Part shown: positions 38,369 to 47,405 of the stretch, in pieces
Layout: each line of letters begins with the position of its first letter
How positions within the stretch are numbered: position 1 is the stretch's first letter
NCBI RefSeq assembly: GCF_000820515.1
Contig: NZ_JXDG01000003.1
Span: 372,001 to 436,000 of the forward strand
DNA length: 64,000 bases
Source of the DNA: Pseudomonas batumici
Lineage (GTDB): Bacteria > Pseudomonadota > Gammaproteobacteria > Pseudomonadales > Pseudomonadaceae
Direction of reading: 5' to 3'
Position numbers and translations under genes: made by a program
Notes under the pieces: model-generated
Databases searched by the model: none
Told to the model about the DNA's origin: nothing
Seen by the model: only the letters and a program-made list of their open reading frames with translations

Positions 38369-39058
38369 TTAGCGCCCCTGACAGGCGTCAACCCGCATCC
38401 AGCGCTCCAACTGCTTGAACGCCTGCACCAGCAGGAACGAGATCACCAGGTAGAACACCCCGGCGGTGAAGAACATATCTACCGTCAGGTAGTTGCGCGC
38501 AATGATGGTCCGGGTCATGCCGGTCAGTTCCAGCAAGGTCACGGTACTCGCCAGCGAGCTGGCCTTGAGCATCAGGATCACTTCGTTGCTGTAGGCCGGC
38601 AGGCCGATCCGCGCCGCGCGGGGCAGGACGATGTAGAACAGCGCCTTGGCCCGCGACATGCCCAGGGCCCGGGCCGCTTCGATCTCGCCCGGCGGGATGG
38701 CCTGGATCGCGCCGCGCAGGATTTCGGCGATGTAGGCGGTGGTGTGCAAGGTCATGGTCGCCGTCGCGCACCAGAACGGATCGCGCAGGTAAGGCCACAT
38801 GAAGCTGTCACGAATCACGTCGAATTGCGCCAGGCCGTAATACACCAGGAACAACTGCACCAGCAGCGGCGTACCCCGGAAAAAGAAGATGTAGCCATAG
38901 GGCAGCGCCCGCACATACCAGAGCTTCGAAGCCCGGGCGATGCCCAGCGGCACGGCCAGGATCAAGCCCAGCACCACGGCAATGCCCACCAGTTCCAGGG
39001 TCAGGACCGCGCCCTGGTAGAACTTCGGCAGCCATTTGAAGATGACTTCCCATTCCAT
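38369..39058 (-). CDS. Polar amino-acid ABC transporter permease (HisM type)
   Basis: A 229-residue inner-membrane permease with about five helices; EAA-loop sequence EIEAARALGMSRAKALFYIVLP is typical of the HisMQ family. It pairs with the HisQ-type permease, whose stop overlaps this ATG by one base (TAATG). ATG at 39058 gives MEWEVIFKWLPKFYQG; the longer frame is an artefact of the upstream gene. Confidence 0.93.
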   Translation of the reverse strand: MEWEVIFKWLPKFYQGAVLTLELVGIAVVLGLILAVPLGIARASKLWYVRALPYGYIFFFRGTPLLVQLFLVYYGLAQFDVIRDSFMWPYLRDPFWCATATMTLHTTAYIAEILRGAIQAIPPGEIEAARALGMSRAKALFYIVLPRAARIGLPAYSNEVILMLKASSLASTVTLLELTGMTRTIIARNYLTVDMFFTAGVFYLVISFLLVQAFKQLERWMRVDACQGR

Positions 39059-39750
39059 TATGTGGTCCTCACAAAACCGCGCGCGGCGCGTTTTTCCAGC
39101 AAATGCATGCCGGTCATGGCCAGGATGGTCAGGCCCAGGTACATGAAGGCCGCCACCAGGTAGAAGGTGAACGGCAGCTTGCTGAACAGCACCGCGTTCT
39201 GCGCCTGGCGCATGATTTCTTCCAGGCTGATGACCGAGACCAACGCGGTGTCCTTCATCAGGATCATGAACAGGTTGCCCAGCCCCGGCAGGGCGATGCG
39301 CCACATCTGCGGCATGATCAGCCGGGTGAAGATCCGCACCTTCGACATGCCCAGCGCGACCCCCGCTTCACGATGGCCCTTGGGAATCGCCAGGATCGCG
39401 CCCCGAAACACTTCCGTGGCGTAGGCGCCAAAGCACAGGCCCAGGGCGATCACCCCGGCGGCGAACGGGTTCAAGGCCAACTCGGGATTACCGAAGGCCT
39501 CGCCCAGGGCGCTCATCAGGTTGACGGTGCCGTAGTACATCAGCAGCACCCAGAGCAGTTCCGGCACGCCACGGACCAGGGTCGAATAGGTGCTCCCCAG
39601 CCATTGCAGCGGTTTGTACGGTGAAGTCTTGGCCAAGGCGCCGAGCAGCCCGAGCACCAGTCCCAGGCACAGGGCGCAGAGCGCAAGCTTGACGGTCATC
39701 AGCGCGCCGGCGGCGAGCGCCGGGCCGAATCCATAGAGGTCGATATTCAT
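39058..39750 (-). CDS. Polar amino-acid ABC transporter permease (HisQ type)
   Basis: A 230-residue permease: FGPALAAGALMTVKLALCA at the N-terminus, RGVPELLWVLLMYYG, and the EAA loop GHREAGVALGMSKVRIFTRLIMP. It forms the heterodimeric channel with the HisM-type protein. Transcribed after the binding protein and before hisM. Confidence 0.94.
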   Translation of the reverse strand: MNIDLYGFGPALAAGALMTVKLALCALCLGLVLGLLGALAKTSPYKPLQWLGSTYSTLVRGVPELLWVLLMYYGTVNLMSALGEAFGNPELALNPFAAGVIALGLCFGAYATEVFRGAILAIPKGHREAGVALGMSKVRIFTRLIMPQMWRIALPGLGNLFMILMKDTALVSVISLEEIMRQAQNAVLFSKLPFTFYLVAAFMYLGLTILAMTGMHLLEKRAARGFVRTT

Positions 39751-39816
39751 GGGCAGAGGCAGGCTTTACCAGGGACAGCCGGCACCTGGCGTCGAGGTGC
39801 CGGCCATCGGGGCAGG

Positions 39817-40572
39817 TCAGAGGATGCTGAACGGGAAGTACTTGTCGTTGATCTTCTTGTAAGTACCGTCGGTGATGATTTCCTTCAGCGCGGCGTTCAG
39901 CTTCTCACGCAGTTCGTTGTCTTTCTTGCGCACGGCGATCCCGATCTTGTCGCTTTCTTCCACCGGGTCGCCCTTGAACTCGTAAGGCTTGCCGGCGTCG
40001 CTCTTCAGCCATTCGTAGTTGACGTACTTGTCCGCCAGGATGGCATCCAGGCGCCCGGCCTGCAGGTCGAGGTAGGCGTTTTCCTGGGTGTCGTAGAGCT
40101 TGATGGTGACGTCGTCGCCCAGGTGGTCTTCCAGCCAGCTGCCGGCCAGGGTCGAGCGCTGCGCGCCGATGATCTTGCCCTTGAGCGAGGCTTTGTCGGT
40201 CTTGAACTCGGCGTCTTTCTTCGCGGCGATGAATTGCAGCTTGTTGGAGTAGTACGGGTCGGTGAAGTCGACGGCCTGCTTGCGTTCCTCGGTGATCGAC
40301 ATCGAGGAGATCAGGAAGTCGAACTTCTTGGTCTGCAGGGCGGGAATGATCCCGTCCCAGTCGGACGTCACGACGCTGCATTCGACCTTCATCTTGGCGC
40401 ACAGGGCGTCGCCGATGTCCTTGTCGAAGCCCACGACCTGGCCGCTGGCATCCTTGTTGTTGAACGGAGGGTAGGCGGCCTCGATGCCCATTTTCAGGGT
40501 TTCGGCGAAGGCGCTGGCGCTGAAGGCCATGGAGACGGCAGCGGCCAGGAGGAATTTCTTGCAGGTCTGCAT
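39817..40572 (-). CDS. Periplasmic amino-acid-binding protein of the ABC transporter
   Basis: A 251-residue SBP_bac_3 protein: signal peptide ending SASAFA, then LKMGIEAAYPPFNNKDASG and VVTSDWDGIIPALQTKKFD. The family includes the lysine/arginine/ornithine- and octopine-binding proteins; basic amino acids are the most likely ligands, but specificity is inferred. ATG at 40572; the longer frame lies in the ATPase gene region. Confidence 0.93.
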   Translation of the reverse strand: MQTCKKFLLAAAVSMAFSASAFAETLKMGIEAAYPPFNNKDASGQVVGFDKDIGDALCAKMKVECSVVTSDWDGIIPALQTKKFDFLISSMSITEERKQAVDFTDPYYSNKLQFIAAKKDAEFKTDKASLKGKIIGAQRSTLAGSWLEDHLGDDVTIKLYDTQENAYLDLQAGRLDAILADKYVNYEWLKSDAGKPYEFKGDPVEESDKIGIAVRKKDNELREKLNAALKEIITDGTYKKINDKYFPFSIL

Positions 40573-40585
40573 ACGTGTAGCTCCG

Positions 40586-41359
40586 TTAGCGGTTGCTGGA
40601 CATGAATTGTTTGCAGCGCGCCGACAGCGGGTTCTCGAACACCTGCTGCGGGGTCCCTTGTTCTTCCACCAGGCCCTGGTGCAGGAACACCACTTCACTG
40701 GACACCTGGCGGGCAAAGCCCATTTCATGGGTGACCAGCAGCATGGTGCGGCCTTCTTCGGCCAGGGCGCGGATCACGTTGAGGACTTCCTGGACCATTT
40801 CCGGGTCGAGGGCCGAGGTCGGCTCGTCGAACAGGATGACCTTGGGCTGCATGGCCAGGGTGCGGGCGATGGCTGCGCGCTGTTGCTGGCCACCGGACAA
40901 CTGGGACGGGTAGGCGTGGCGCTTGTCGGCGATACCGACCTTGGCCAGCAGGGCCTCGGCCACTTCGATGGCCTCGGCCTTGCTCTGGCCGAGCACCCGG
41001 CGCGGTGCCTCGATGATGTTGTCGAGGATGCTCATGTGCGGCCAGAGGTTGAAGTTCTGGAACACGAAGCCGATTTCGCTGCGCAGGCGGTTGATCTGCT
41101 TGCCGTCGGCGGCCACCAGCTCGCCGTTCTTCGCGGCCTTGAGCTTGAGTTCTTCGCCGTTGACCAGGATCTGGCCCTGGTTCGGGTTCTCCAGCAGGTT
41201 GATGCAGCGCAGGAAGGTGGACTTGCCGGAACCGGAGGAACCCAGGATCGAGATCACATCACCGTCGCGGGCGGTCAGCGAGATACCTTTCAGTACCTCG
41301 AGCTCGCCGTAGCGTTTGTGCAGGTTGCGGATTTCCAGCGCGGGCGTGGCCTCAGCCAT
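40586..41359 (-). CDS. Amino-acid ABC transporter ATPase (HisP type)
   Basis: A 257-residue ATP-binding subunit: Walker A GSSGSGKST, Q-loop EIGFVFQNFNLW, signature LSGGQQQRAAIA, Walker B VILFDEPTSALDPE and H-loop LLVTHEMGFA. First gene of the ATPase-binding protein-permease-permease operon, read leftward to 38369. It has the arrangement of arginine/ornithine/lysine uptake systems. Confidence 0.95.
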   Translation of the reverse strand: MAEATPALEIRNLHKRYGELEVLKGISLTARDGDVISILGSSGSGKSTFLRCINLLENPNQGQILVNGEELKLKAAKNGELVAADGKQINRLRSEIGFVFQNFNLWPHMSILDNIIEAPRRVLGQSKAEAIEVAEALLAKVGIADKRHAYPSQLSGGQQQRAAIARTLAMQPKVILFDEPTSALDPEMVQEVLNVIRALAEEGRTMLLVTHEMGFARQVSSEVVFLHQGLVEEQGTPQQVFENPLSARCKQFMSSNR

Positions 41360-41887
41360 GTGCGGTCCTCATGGTGTTCTGTCGTGCTCCTGCTAGCGGC
41401 GGCCTTCCTGGCGAGCGCCAAGCTAGCATAGGGAAAAGCCGGCACAGGGCGGATGGGTGACAGGTTGTCGCATCGGCACAGCAGTCTGTCGCCCCGCCAA
41501 CAACCGAACACCTGTTTGATCCGTATGCCTGACCAGGCAGTCGCTTGAAAAAAGGCGCGATGGTGCCAGCTTTGGCCAGGGGTGGGAAGGGTAAACCCGC
41601 TAAGCGGGCATAGGCTCGCCCTGAAATGGGGCGTTACGTTATTTTTTTGAGTGTTTCTGGTGCGAGAGACGGGTCGAAATCTGGGTGTCTCGGTAACGTC
41701 TTGGCAAATAGCCATTAATCTCAAAGGGTTACGATTTCGCGCTACACAGGCTTCCAGGCCGCGGAAACCGGGGTTGTGTAACATTTTGGCGCAATTATTG
41801 CGTAAAAAATAAAATACGCCCCCGTTGGATTCCTTCGACAAGGTTTCCGATGTGTAGGGCGCGCTCTTCACTGCAAAGGTAGTCTCA
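41360..41887. other. Divergent regulatory region between the ABC operon and gabP
   Basis: About 530 bases without a gene. It serves as upstream DNA for both the leftward ABC operon and rightward gabP. The gabP side has the sigma54 promoter at 41786-41801. No enhancer site could be assigned by eye. Confidence 0.6.
41786..41801 (+). promoter_or_regulatory. Sigma54 promoter of gabP
   Basis: TTGGCGCA, ATTA, TTGC: the GG and GC doublets are correctly spaced and the sequence differs from YTGGCACG-N4-TTGC at only the R position and last base. Transcription would start near 41813, leaving a leader of about 75 bases. Fits nitrogen-controlled GABA uptake. Confidence 0.7.
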
Positions 41888-43279
41888 ATGAGCAGTACGC
41901 ATACTTCCAACAATCTGGAGCAAGGGCTCAAGCCGCGGCATGTGACCATGCTGTCCATTGCCGGGGTGATCGGGGCCGGGCTGTTTGTCGGTTCCGGACA
42001 CGCGATCGCCGAAGCCGGCCCCGCCGTACTGATGGCCTACGCCGCGGCCGGGACCCTGGTGGTACTGGTGATGCGCATGCTGGCCGAAATGGCCGTGGCC
42101 TCGCCGGATACCGGTTCCTTCTCGACCTACGCCGACCGTGCCATCGGGCACTGGGCCGGTTTCACCATCGGCTGGCTGTACTGGTGGTTCTGGGTGCTGG
42201 TGGTCCCGCTGGAGGCCAACGCCGCCGCGACCATCCTGCATGCCTGGTTCCCCAATGTGGCGATCTGGGCCTTTACCCTGATCATTACCTTGTTGCTGAC
42301 CGCGACCAACCTGTTCAGCGTGAAGAACTACGGCGAGTTCGAGTTCTGGTTCGCGCTGATCAAGGTGATCGCGATCATCGGCTTTATCGTGCTGGGCGTG
42401 CTGGCGATCTTCGGCCTGCTGCCTACCAGCCAGGTCAGCGGTGTGGCGCATCTGGTAGACACCGTGGGCTTCATGCCCCATGGCCTGGGCGCGGTGCTGG
42501 CGGCCATGCTGACCACCATGTTCTCGTTCATGGGCACGGAAATCGTCACCATCGCTGCCGCCGAATCGAAAGATCCGGGCAAGCAGATCTCCAAGGCCAC
42601 CAACTCGGTGATCTGGCGGATCGGCCTGTTCTACCTGGTGTCGATCTTTATCGTGGTGGCGCTGGTGCCGTGGAATGATCCGAGCCTGGCGGCAGTCGGT
42701 TCCTACCAGACCGTGCTCGATCGCATGGGTATTCCCAATGCCAAGCTGATCGTTGACCTGGTGGTGCTGGTGGCGGTGACCAGTTGCCTGAACTCGGCGC
42801 TGTATACCGCCTCGCGGATGCTCTTCTCCCTCGGCAAGCGCGGCGATGCGCCGGCGGTGGCCAAGCGTACCAATGCCAGCGGCACGCCTTACTGGGCGGT
42901 GATGATGTCGACGGCGGCGGCCTTCCTGGCGGTGTTCGCCAACTACTTCGCGCCGGCAGCGGTGTTCGAGTTCCTGTTGGCCAGTTCCGGTGCCATTGCG
43001 CTGCTGGTGTACCTGGTGATCGCGGTGTCGCAACTGCGCATGCGTCGTCAGCGCATGGCCAAGGGCGAGAAGATCGACTTCAAGATGTGGCTGTTCCCGG
43101 GGCTGACCTGGGCGGTGATCGTGTTCATCGTCGCGGTGTTGACCGTGATGCTGTGCCAGGAAGCCCATCGCGTCGAGATCCTCGCCACGGGCCTGCTCAG
43201 TGTGCTGGTGGTGGCCGCCGGTTTGCTGGTGGCGCGCCGTCGGCGGCTCGAGAAGGCCGGGCGGGTGGTGTTGAATTGA
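41888..43279 (+). CDS. gabP: GABA permease GabP (APC superfamily)
   Basis: A 463-residue 12-helix amino-acid permease. It starts LEQGLKPRHVTMLSIAGVIG with the GAGLFVGSG motif of APC transporters, and FSFMGTEIVTIAAAESKDP and SALYTASRMLFSLGKRGDAP match GABA/aromatic amino-acid permeases. The closest named relative by eye is GabP. It probably imports gamma-aminobutyrate as a carbon and nitrogen source; other amino acids are possible. Confidence 0.85.
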   Translation: MSSTHTSNNLEQGLKPRHVTMLSIAGVIGAGLFVGSGHAIAEAGPAVLMAYAAAGTLVVLVMRMLAEMAVASPDTGSFSTYADRAIGHWAGFTIGWLYWWFWVLVVPLEANAAATILHAWFPNVAIWAFTLIITLLLTATNLFSVKNYGEFEFWFALIKVIAIIGFIVLGVLAIFGLLPTSQVSGVAHLVDTVGFMPHGLGAVLAAMLTTMFSFMGTEIVTIAAAESKDPGKQISKATNSVIWRIGLFYLVSIFIVVALVPWNDPSLAAVGSYQTVLDRMGIPNAKLIVDLVVLVAVTSCLNSALYTASRMLFSLGKRGDAPAVAKRTNASGTPYWAVMMSTAAAFLAVFANYFAPAAVFEFLLASSGAIALLVYLVIAVSQLRMRRQRMAKGEKIDFKMWLFPGLTWAVIVFIVAVLTVMLCQEAHRVEILATGLLSVLVVAAGLLVARRRRLEKAGRVVLN

Positions 43280-43346
43280 TGACCTGATGGGTGGCGGCGG
43301 AGCTGGCGTGGTTTGTCTGTAGGGCCTTCGGTGATAGTGAGGGCCC

Positions 43347-43437
43347 CATCGCCAGCAAGCCGGCTCCTACAAGGTTTGCGTCATACGCAAAATCTGCGCA
43401 TGACACCGGACTGTAGGAGCCGGCTTGCTGGCGATGG
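43347..43437. repeat. REP pair (inverted) after gabP
   Basis: CATCGCCAGCAAGCCGGCTC at 43347 and its opposite, GAGCCGGCTTGCTGGCGATG at 43417, face each other about 40 bases apart. Each is the standard copy of this REP type. Confidence 0.9.
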
Positions 43438-43479
43438 TCGTGAACGATGACGCGGGGCATCTGATGCGCCGCGGCTCGG

Positions 43480-43887
43480 TCAGCCGGCGGCTTTCTGCAG
43501 CGCCTGCGACGCCGCCACATAGTCGGCCTGGAAGGCCGGGCTTTCGATCCAGGCCAGGGCCGCTTCCTCGGTGGCCTCGGTGGACCACTGGCGGTACTCG
43601 ATCAGTGCCGAAAGGATGAAGTCCGTCGCCTCTTCCTCGCCTTCTTGTTCCAGTACCAACTCCAGCAGCGGGTCCTCCAGGAACACGCTGCACATGGCCT
43701 GCTGGCTGCTGTGCTCGGCGTCGCGCATTCTCTTGAACAGGTCGGTCAGGTCGACCGCGGTGAAGTCGATGCGGTCGTCGTCCACCGGCAGCGACTCGAC
43801 CGGCTCGCTGGCGCGCCGGGTCCGGTTCTGCTTGGCCTTGGCTTTCGCCCGTTGCGCGCGTTTGTCTTGCTTGTTCTGGGATGCCAT
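43480..43887 (-). CDS. Conserved hypothetical protein, acidic with basic N-terminal tail
   Basis: A 135-residue protein with a Lys/Arg/Gln-rich N-terminal tail (KQDKRAQRAKAKAKQNRTRR) and an acidic, helical body (VDLTDLFKRMRDAEHSSQQA, EQEGEEEATDFILSALIEYRQW). No domain recognised. ATG at 43887; a GTG six codons upstream has no ribosome-binding site. It follows the alpha/beta hydrolase gene by 14 bases on the same strand. Confidence 0.75.
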   Translation of the reverse strand: MASQNKQDKRAQRAKAKAKQNRTRRASEPVESLPVDDDRIDFTAVDLTDLFKRMRDAEHSSQQAMCSVFLEDPLLELVLEQEGEEEATDFILSALIEYRQWSTEATEEAALAWIESPAFQADYVAASQALQKAAG

Positions 43888-43901
43888 GGACTCGGGTGCT
43901 T

Positions 43902-44876
43902 TCACAAGGAGGTAAGCGAGGAATTATCCCCGTGAACCGCCACAATGCCAATCTTCCCCGGTGTTCCGGCCATCAGCTCGCCCTTCTGCAGCCAGTTCAG
44001 CGCAATCGGCCAGAGCTTTTCCTGGTACTGGCTACGGAAGAAGGCGAAATGTCCTACCTCTGATTCATCGATATCTTCAGGTGCAAGGCGCAGGTGAGTG
44101 CGGGCGCTGGCGCTGAAGTACGCCAGCAGCCGTTCGATGGCGGCGACCGTGCCGAACGGATCGTCGGTCAGGCTGACGGCGAGGATCTGCGCCTTGACCC
44201 GGGAAAACGGCAACGCCGCCAGCTTGCGTCCGCTGGGGCGTTTTTCGTAGCGCGCGGTCGGCGTGCTCCAGTCGCGCACCACGCCGGCGGGGGTGTCCTC
44301 CAGCCAGCCGAGGCGCTTGCCGGGGAAATAGCCGTAGAGGCTGGTCAGCAGCGGCATGATCAGGTGCCACTTGCCGAACATCTTCCAGCGAGTGTCGGGC
44401 GCATAGTCGCGCCAGTAGGCGAATTGCGCGCCGACAGTGACCACGCGGCGGATCAGTTGACCCGAAGCCGCCAGCCCGACCGCGCAGCCGCCGAAGCTGT
44501 GGGCGACGACATCGATGGGCTGGCCGGGATAGTCACGCGCGGCCCGTTGCAGCATGGCTTCGAAATCCAGCGCGCCCCAGTCGGTCCAGGAGGCGTTGAG
44601 CCCGCGCAGCGTGGCCGGACGCGATTCGCCGATGCCGCGATAGTCGTAGGTGATGACGTCCAGGCCATGGTCGAAGAGGTAGTCGGCAAAGCGCGAGTAA
44701 TGGCGGCAGCGCACCGAGGTGGCGGCGTTGATGATCACCACGGCGCGCGTGCGGCCTGTGTCAGCGTGGCGCCAGGCGAACCCGCCCAGCGCGAATCCGT
44801 CGGCGGCTCGCTCAGTAAAGGGCTCGGCGCGGGTGGCCGTGGGCGAGAGGCATGGCTGACTGCTGATCGAACTCAT
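43902..44876 (-). CDS. Alpha/beta hydrolase, uncharacterised
   Basis: A 324-residue alpha/beta hydrolase: VITYDYRGIGESRP, nucleophile elbow VAHSFGGCAVG, and the C-terminal catalytic His in EVGHFAFFRSQYQ. The family signature of predicted acyl hydrolases is clear; the substrate is unknown. It runs leftward just before the acidic hypothetical gene and is divergent from the MocR gene. Confidence 0.83.
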   Translation of the reverse strand: MSSISSQPCLSPTATRAEPFTERAADGFALGGFAWRHADTGRTRAVVIINAATSVRCRHYSRFADYLFDHGLDVITYDYRGIGESRPATLRGLNASWTDWGALDFEAMLQRAARDYPGQPIDVVAHSFGGCAVGLAASGQLIRRVVTVGAQFAYWRDYAPDTRWKMFGKWHLIMPLLTSLYGYFPGKRLGWLEDTPAGVVRDWSTPTARYEKRPSGRKLAALPFSRVKAQILAVSLTDDPFGTVAAIERLLAYFSASARTHLRLAPEDIDESEVGHFAFFRSQYQEKLWPIALNWLQKGELMAGTPGKIGIVAVHGDNSSLTSL

Positions 44877-45035
44877 TGGACGGCTCTCCTGGCATTGAAT
44901 GTGTCTGGTCCTTGAACGTTATGGGCGCCCCGATACAGCGCTTGCAGCTGGGCAAATTGATCGCAGATACTGCCGCTGCCATCGGTGCACGAGACACTCA
45001 CCTTCGGGTAGCAGCTGTTTCAACAAGGGAATGCC

Positions 45036-46502
45036 ATGTTCCAGATAGACCGCAACAGCAAGACGCTGCTGGTCGACCAGATCAGAAACGCGATCATTGC
45101 CCGCATTGAATCCTTTCAGTGGGTCCAGGGAGGGCGACTCCCTTCTGTCCGTGCGTTGGCCAGGCAACTGGGTGTCAGTATCTTCACGGTGAGCAGCGCC
45201 TATGAAGACCTGGTGGCGCAACACATCATCGAGTCGCGGCCGGGCGCGGGCTATTTCATCCTGGCCTGCAGCTCGGTCGGTCCGCTCAAGGACACCGACA
45301 CCCTGGCGCCGCCTTCCGGCGAACACTCGGGGTTTCTCTTCCGCGCGCTGGACCCGGCGCAATTCGATATTCCCGTCAGTTCAGGCTACCTGCCACCGGC
45401 CTGGCTGGCCGACGCGGTCCCGGCTTCCGTAACCGGGCGGCTGATTCGTAACACACTTTCCTGCGGCACTCCAGCACCCGCCGCCGGTAGCCAGGATTTG
45501 CGCGCGGTGATTGCACGCAAGTTGCGCGAAGTCCATATCGACGCTTCCAGCAGCCAGATCGTGGTCACCATGGGCGCGACCCATGGGTTTGCGCTGTTGC
45601 GCAATATGCTCTTGAGCCCCGGGGACTACCTGCTGGTCGAGGACCCCAGCTACCTTTTGCTGCAACTGAAGCTGATCAAGGATCGCGACTTCAAGATCAT
45701 CACTGTCCCACGGCTGGATGACGGTCCGGACCTGGCGGCGATGGAAGCGATGCTGATCAAGTATCGACCGAAACTGTTCCTGACCCAGACCCTGGTCCAT
45801 AACCCAGTCGGCGGCAGTACGTCGCCGGCGAAGGGCTTCAAGCTGCTCTCGCTGTCCCGCCAATATGACTTTCACATCATCGAGGACGATACGTTCGGCG
45901 CGCTGGCGTCCCGGCAGACGCTGCGGCTCGCCAGCCTGGATGGCCTCGACCGGACGTTCTATATCAGCAGTTTCAGCAAGGTGCTGAGCCCGGCGCTGCG
46001 CCTGGGTTATGTGGCGGCCCCACCCGCCTTTGTCGAGCGGTTGGTCGAACAGAAAATGTACAACTTGCTGTGCGGTTCGGCGATAGACGAAACCATCGTC
46101 ACCTACACGCTGGAGTCCGGTCGTTACCAGCGTCACCTGGACGCGCTGGGCCAGCGGGTCATGCAGGAGCGCTCAAGGGCGCGGGAATGGCTGGGGGCTG
46201 CCGGCGTGGTGTTTGACGAGCACGGCGCGGATGGCCTGTTTCTCTGGGGGCGCCTACCCGAGCAGGTGAATATCCCGAACCTGGTGGAGCAGGCCCATCA
46301 GGCGGGCATATTGCTGGCGCCAGGTTCCCTGTTCAGCAATACCGGCGAGTATGACCAGTACATCCGCTTCAATGTCGGCTACTGCAATCATCCCGGGTTC
46401 AAGCGCTTTCTCCGGACGCATATCGGGCTTGCCCACCTCCGAGTCGTTGAGGGTCAGTCTGATGTTATCGATCCAGTTGAGCGACCTGCGGTCACGGTGT
46501 GA
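45036..46502 (+). CDS. MocR/PdxR-family GntR-aminotransferase regulator
   Basis: A 488-residue regulator: N-terminal winged helix (LLVDQIRNAIIARIE, GGRLPSVRALARQLGVSIFT, VSSAYEDLVAQHII) joined to a fold-I aminotransferase domain. The PLP-binding lysine is K315 in SSFSKVLSPALRLGY, and the NPVGG and IIEDDTFGAL motifs are also present. MocR proteins usually use PLP as effector to control PLP or small-molecule genes. It faces a three-gene leftward operon (46577-49297). Confidence 0.92.
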   Translation: MFQIDRNSKTLLVDQIRNAIIARIESFQWVQGGRLPSVRALARQLGVSIFTVSSAYEDLVAQHIIESRPGAGYFILACSSVGPLKDTDTLAPPSGEHSGFLFRALDPAQFDIPVSSGYLPPAWLADAVPASVTGRLIRNTLSCGTPAPAAGSQDLRAVIARKLREVHIDASSSQIVVTMGATHGFALLRNMLLSPGDYLLVEDPSYLLLQLKLIKDRDFKIITVPRLDDGPDLAAMEAMLIKYRPKLFLTQTLVHNPVGGSTSPAKGFKLLSLSRQYDFHIIEDDTFGALASRQTLRLASLDGLDRTFYISSFSKVLSPALRLGYVAAPPAFVERLVEQKMYNLLCGSAIDETIVTYTLESGRYQRHLDALGQRVMQERSRAREWLGAAGVVFDEHGADGLFLWGRLPEQVNIPNLVEQAHQAGILLAPGSLFSNTGEYDQYIRFNVGYCNHPGFKRFLRTHIGLAHLRVVEGQSDVIDPVERPAVTV

Positions 46503-46576
46503 GCCATACAGCGGGCTCGGCATAAAGGGATTTCATTGCAGATCCCGTGATTTTCGTCGGCATGGATAACGCCCAC

Positions 46577-47356
46577 TCACTTTTTTTCGGCCTTGAACCG
46601 CAGGCAGGTGCAGTCCAGTGTCCATTGGCCGTCACTGCCCAGAAAATCGGCAGCCAGCTCGTCGGTCACTTCATTTAAAAACCCATCCTGCAATTCGGCG
46701 GGCAGCAGGGCCAGGTAGCGGCCACCGAACCGCTGTAGCCATTGGGCAATCGAGCAATCAAGGGGCGTCGGGCGTTCGAACCAATGGATAGCGCTCACGT
46801 GGAAGCCCGCGTTTTCCAGTACCCGCTGATAGGCCCAGGCCGTAGGCAGATAAAGCTGATCGGCGACTTCAAAGTCGAGGGATCGGCGCGCCAGTGAGTC
46901 GCGCAGCGTGCGCCGGAGGATTTTCTGGTGCCCGGCCCCGGCGAGTTCGCCGACAAAACGTCCCCCCGGTTTCAGGGCTTCGTAGATCCCGATGGCTACC
47001 TGGTCCGAGCGCCGCATCCAGTGCAAGGCGTCATAGCTCAGTACCGCGTCGAACTCCTGGTAGAAGTACAGCTGCTCGGCGTTGCCGAGGTGTACCTCCA
47101 GCCCTCTGGCCCGGGCTGCCGAAACCAGGCCGGGGTCGCTGTCGAACCCCACCACCTTGCATCCGCAGCGCTGGAGTTGCTCGCTCAGGTAGCCATTGCC
47201 ACTGCCGATATCCAGGAGCAGCTCCCCGGCCTTGGGGGCCAGCAGTTCGAAGACGGCCCTGGCGGGATGGTTGCTCAAACAGATGTCACCGCCATCCTGC
47301 AACGCCCCCCTTTGCTGTGACTCACCGCTCGGACACAAAGATGTCGAAGAAGTCAT
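46577..47356 (-). CDS. Class I SAM-dependent methyltransferase
   Basis: A 259-residue small-molecule-type methyltransferase: motif I ELLLDIGSGNGYLSEQL, acidic VVGFDSDP, and the post-I segment ALKPGGRFVGELAGAG. It lacks recognised substrate-binding extras. ATG at 47356; a longer frame reaches into the transporter gene. Last of a three-gene operon with the EamA transporter and truncated AMP-ligase. Confidence 0.85.
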   Translation of the reverse strand: MTSSTSLCPSGESQQRGALQDGGDICLSNHPARAVFELLAPKAGELLLDIGSGNGYLSEQLQRCGCKVVGFDSDPGLVSAARARGLEVHLGNAEQLYFYQEFDAVLSYDALHWMRRSDQVAIGIYEALKPGGRFVGELAGAGHQKILRRTLRDSLARRSLDFEVADQLYLPTAWAYQRVLENAGFHVSAIHWFERPTPLDCSIAQWLQRFGGRYLALLPAELQDGFLNEVTDELAADFLGSDGQWTLDCTCLRFKAEKK

Positions 47357-47405
47357 GTTTGAGATTCCATTCAGGGAGGCGGTGGCACGGCCGCGGGACA
47401 GGGGC

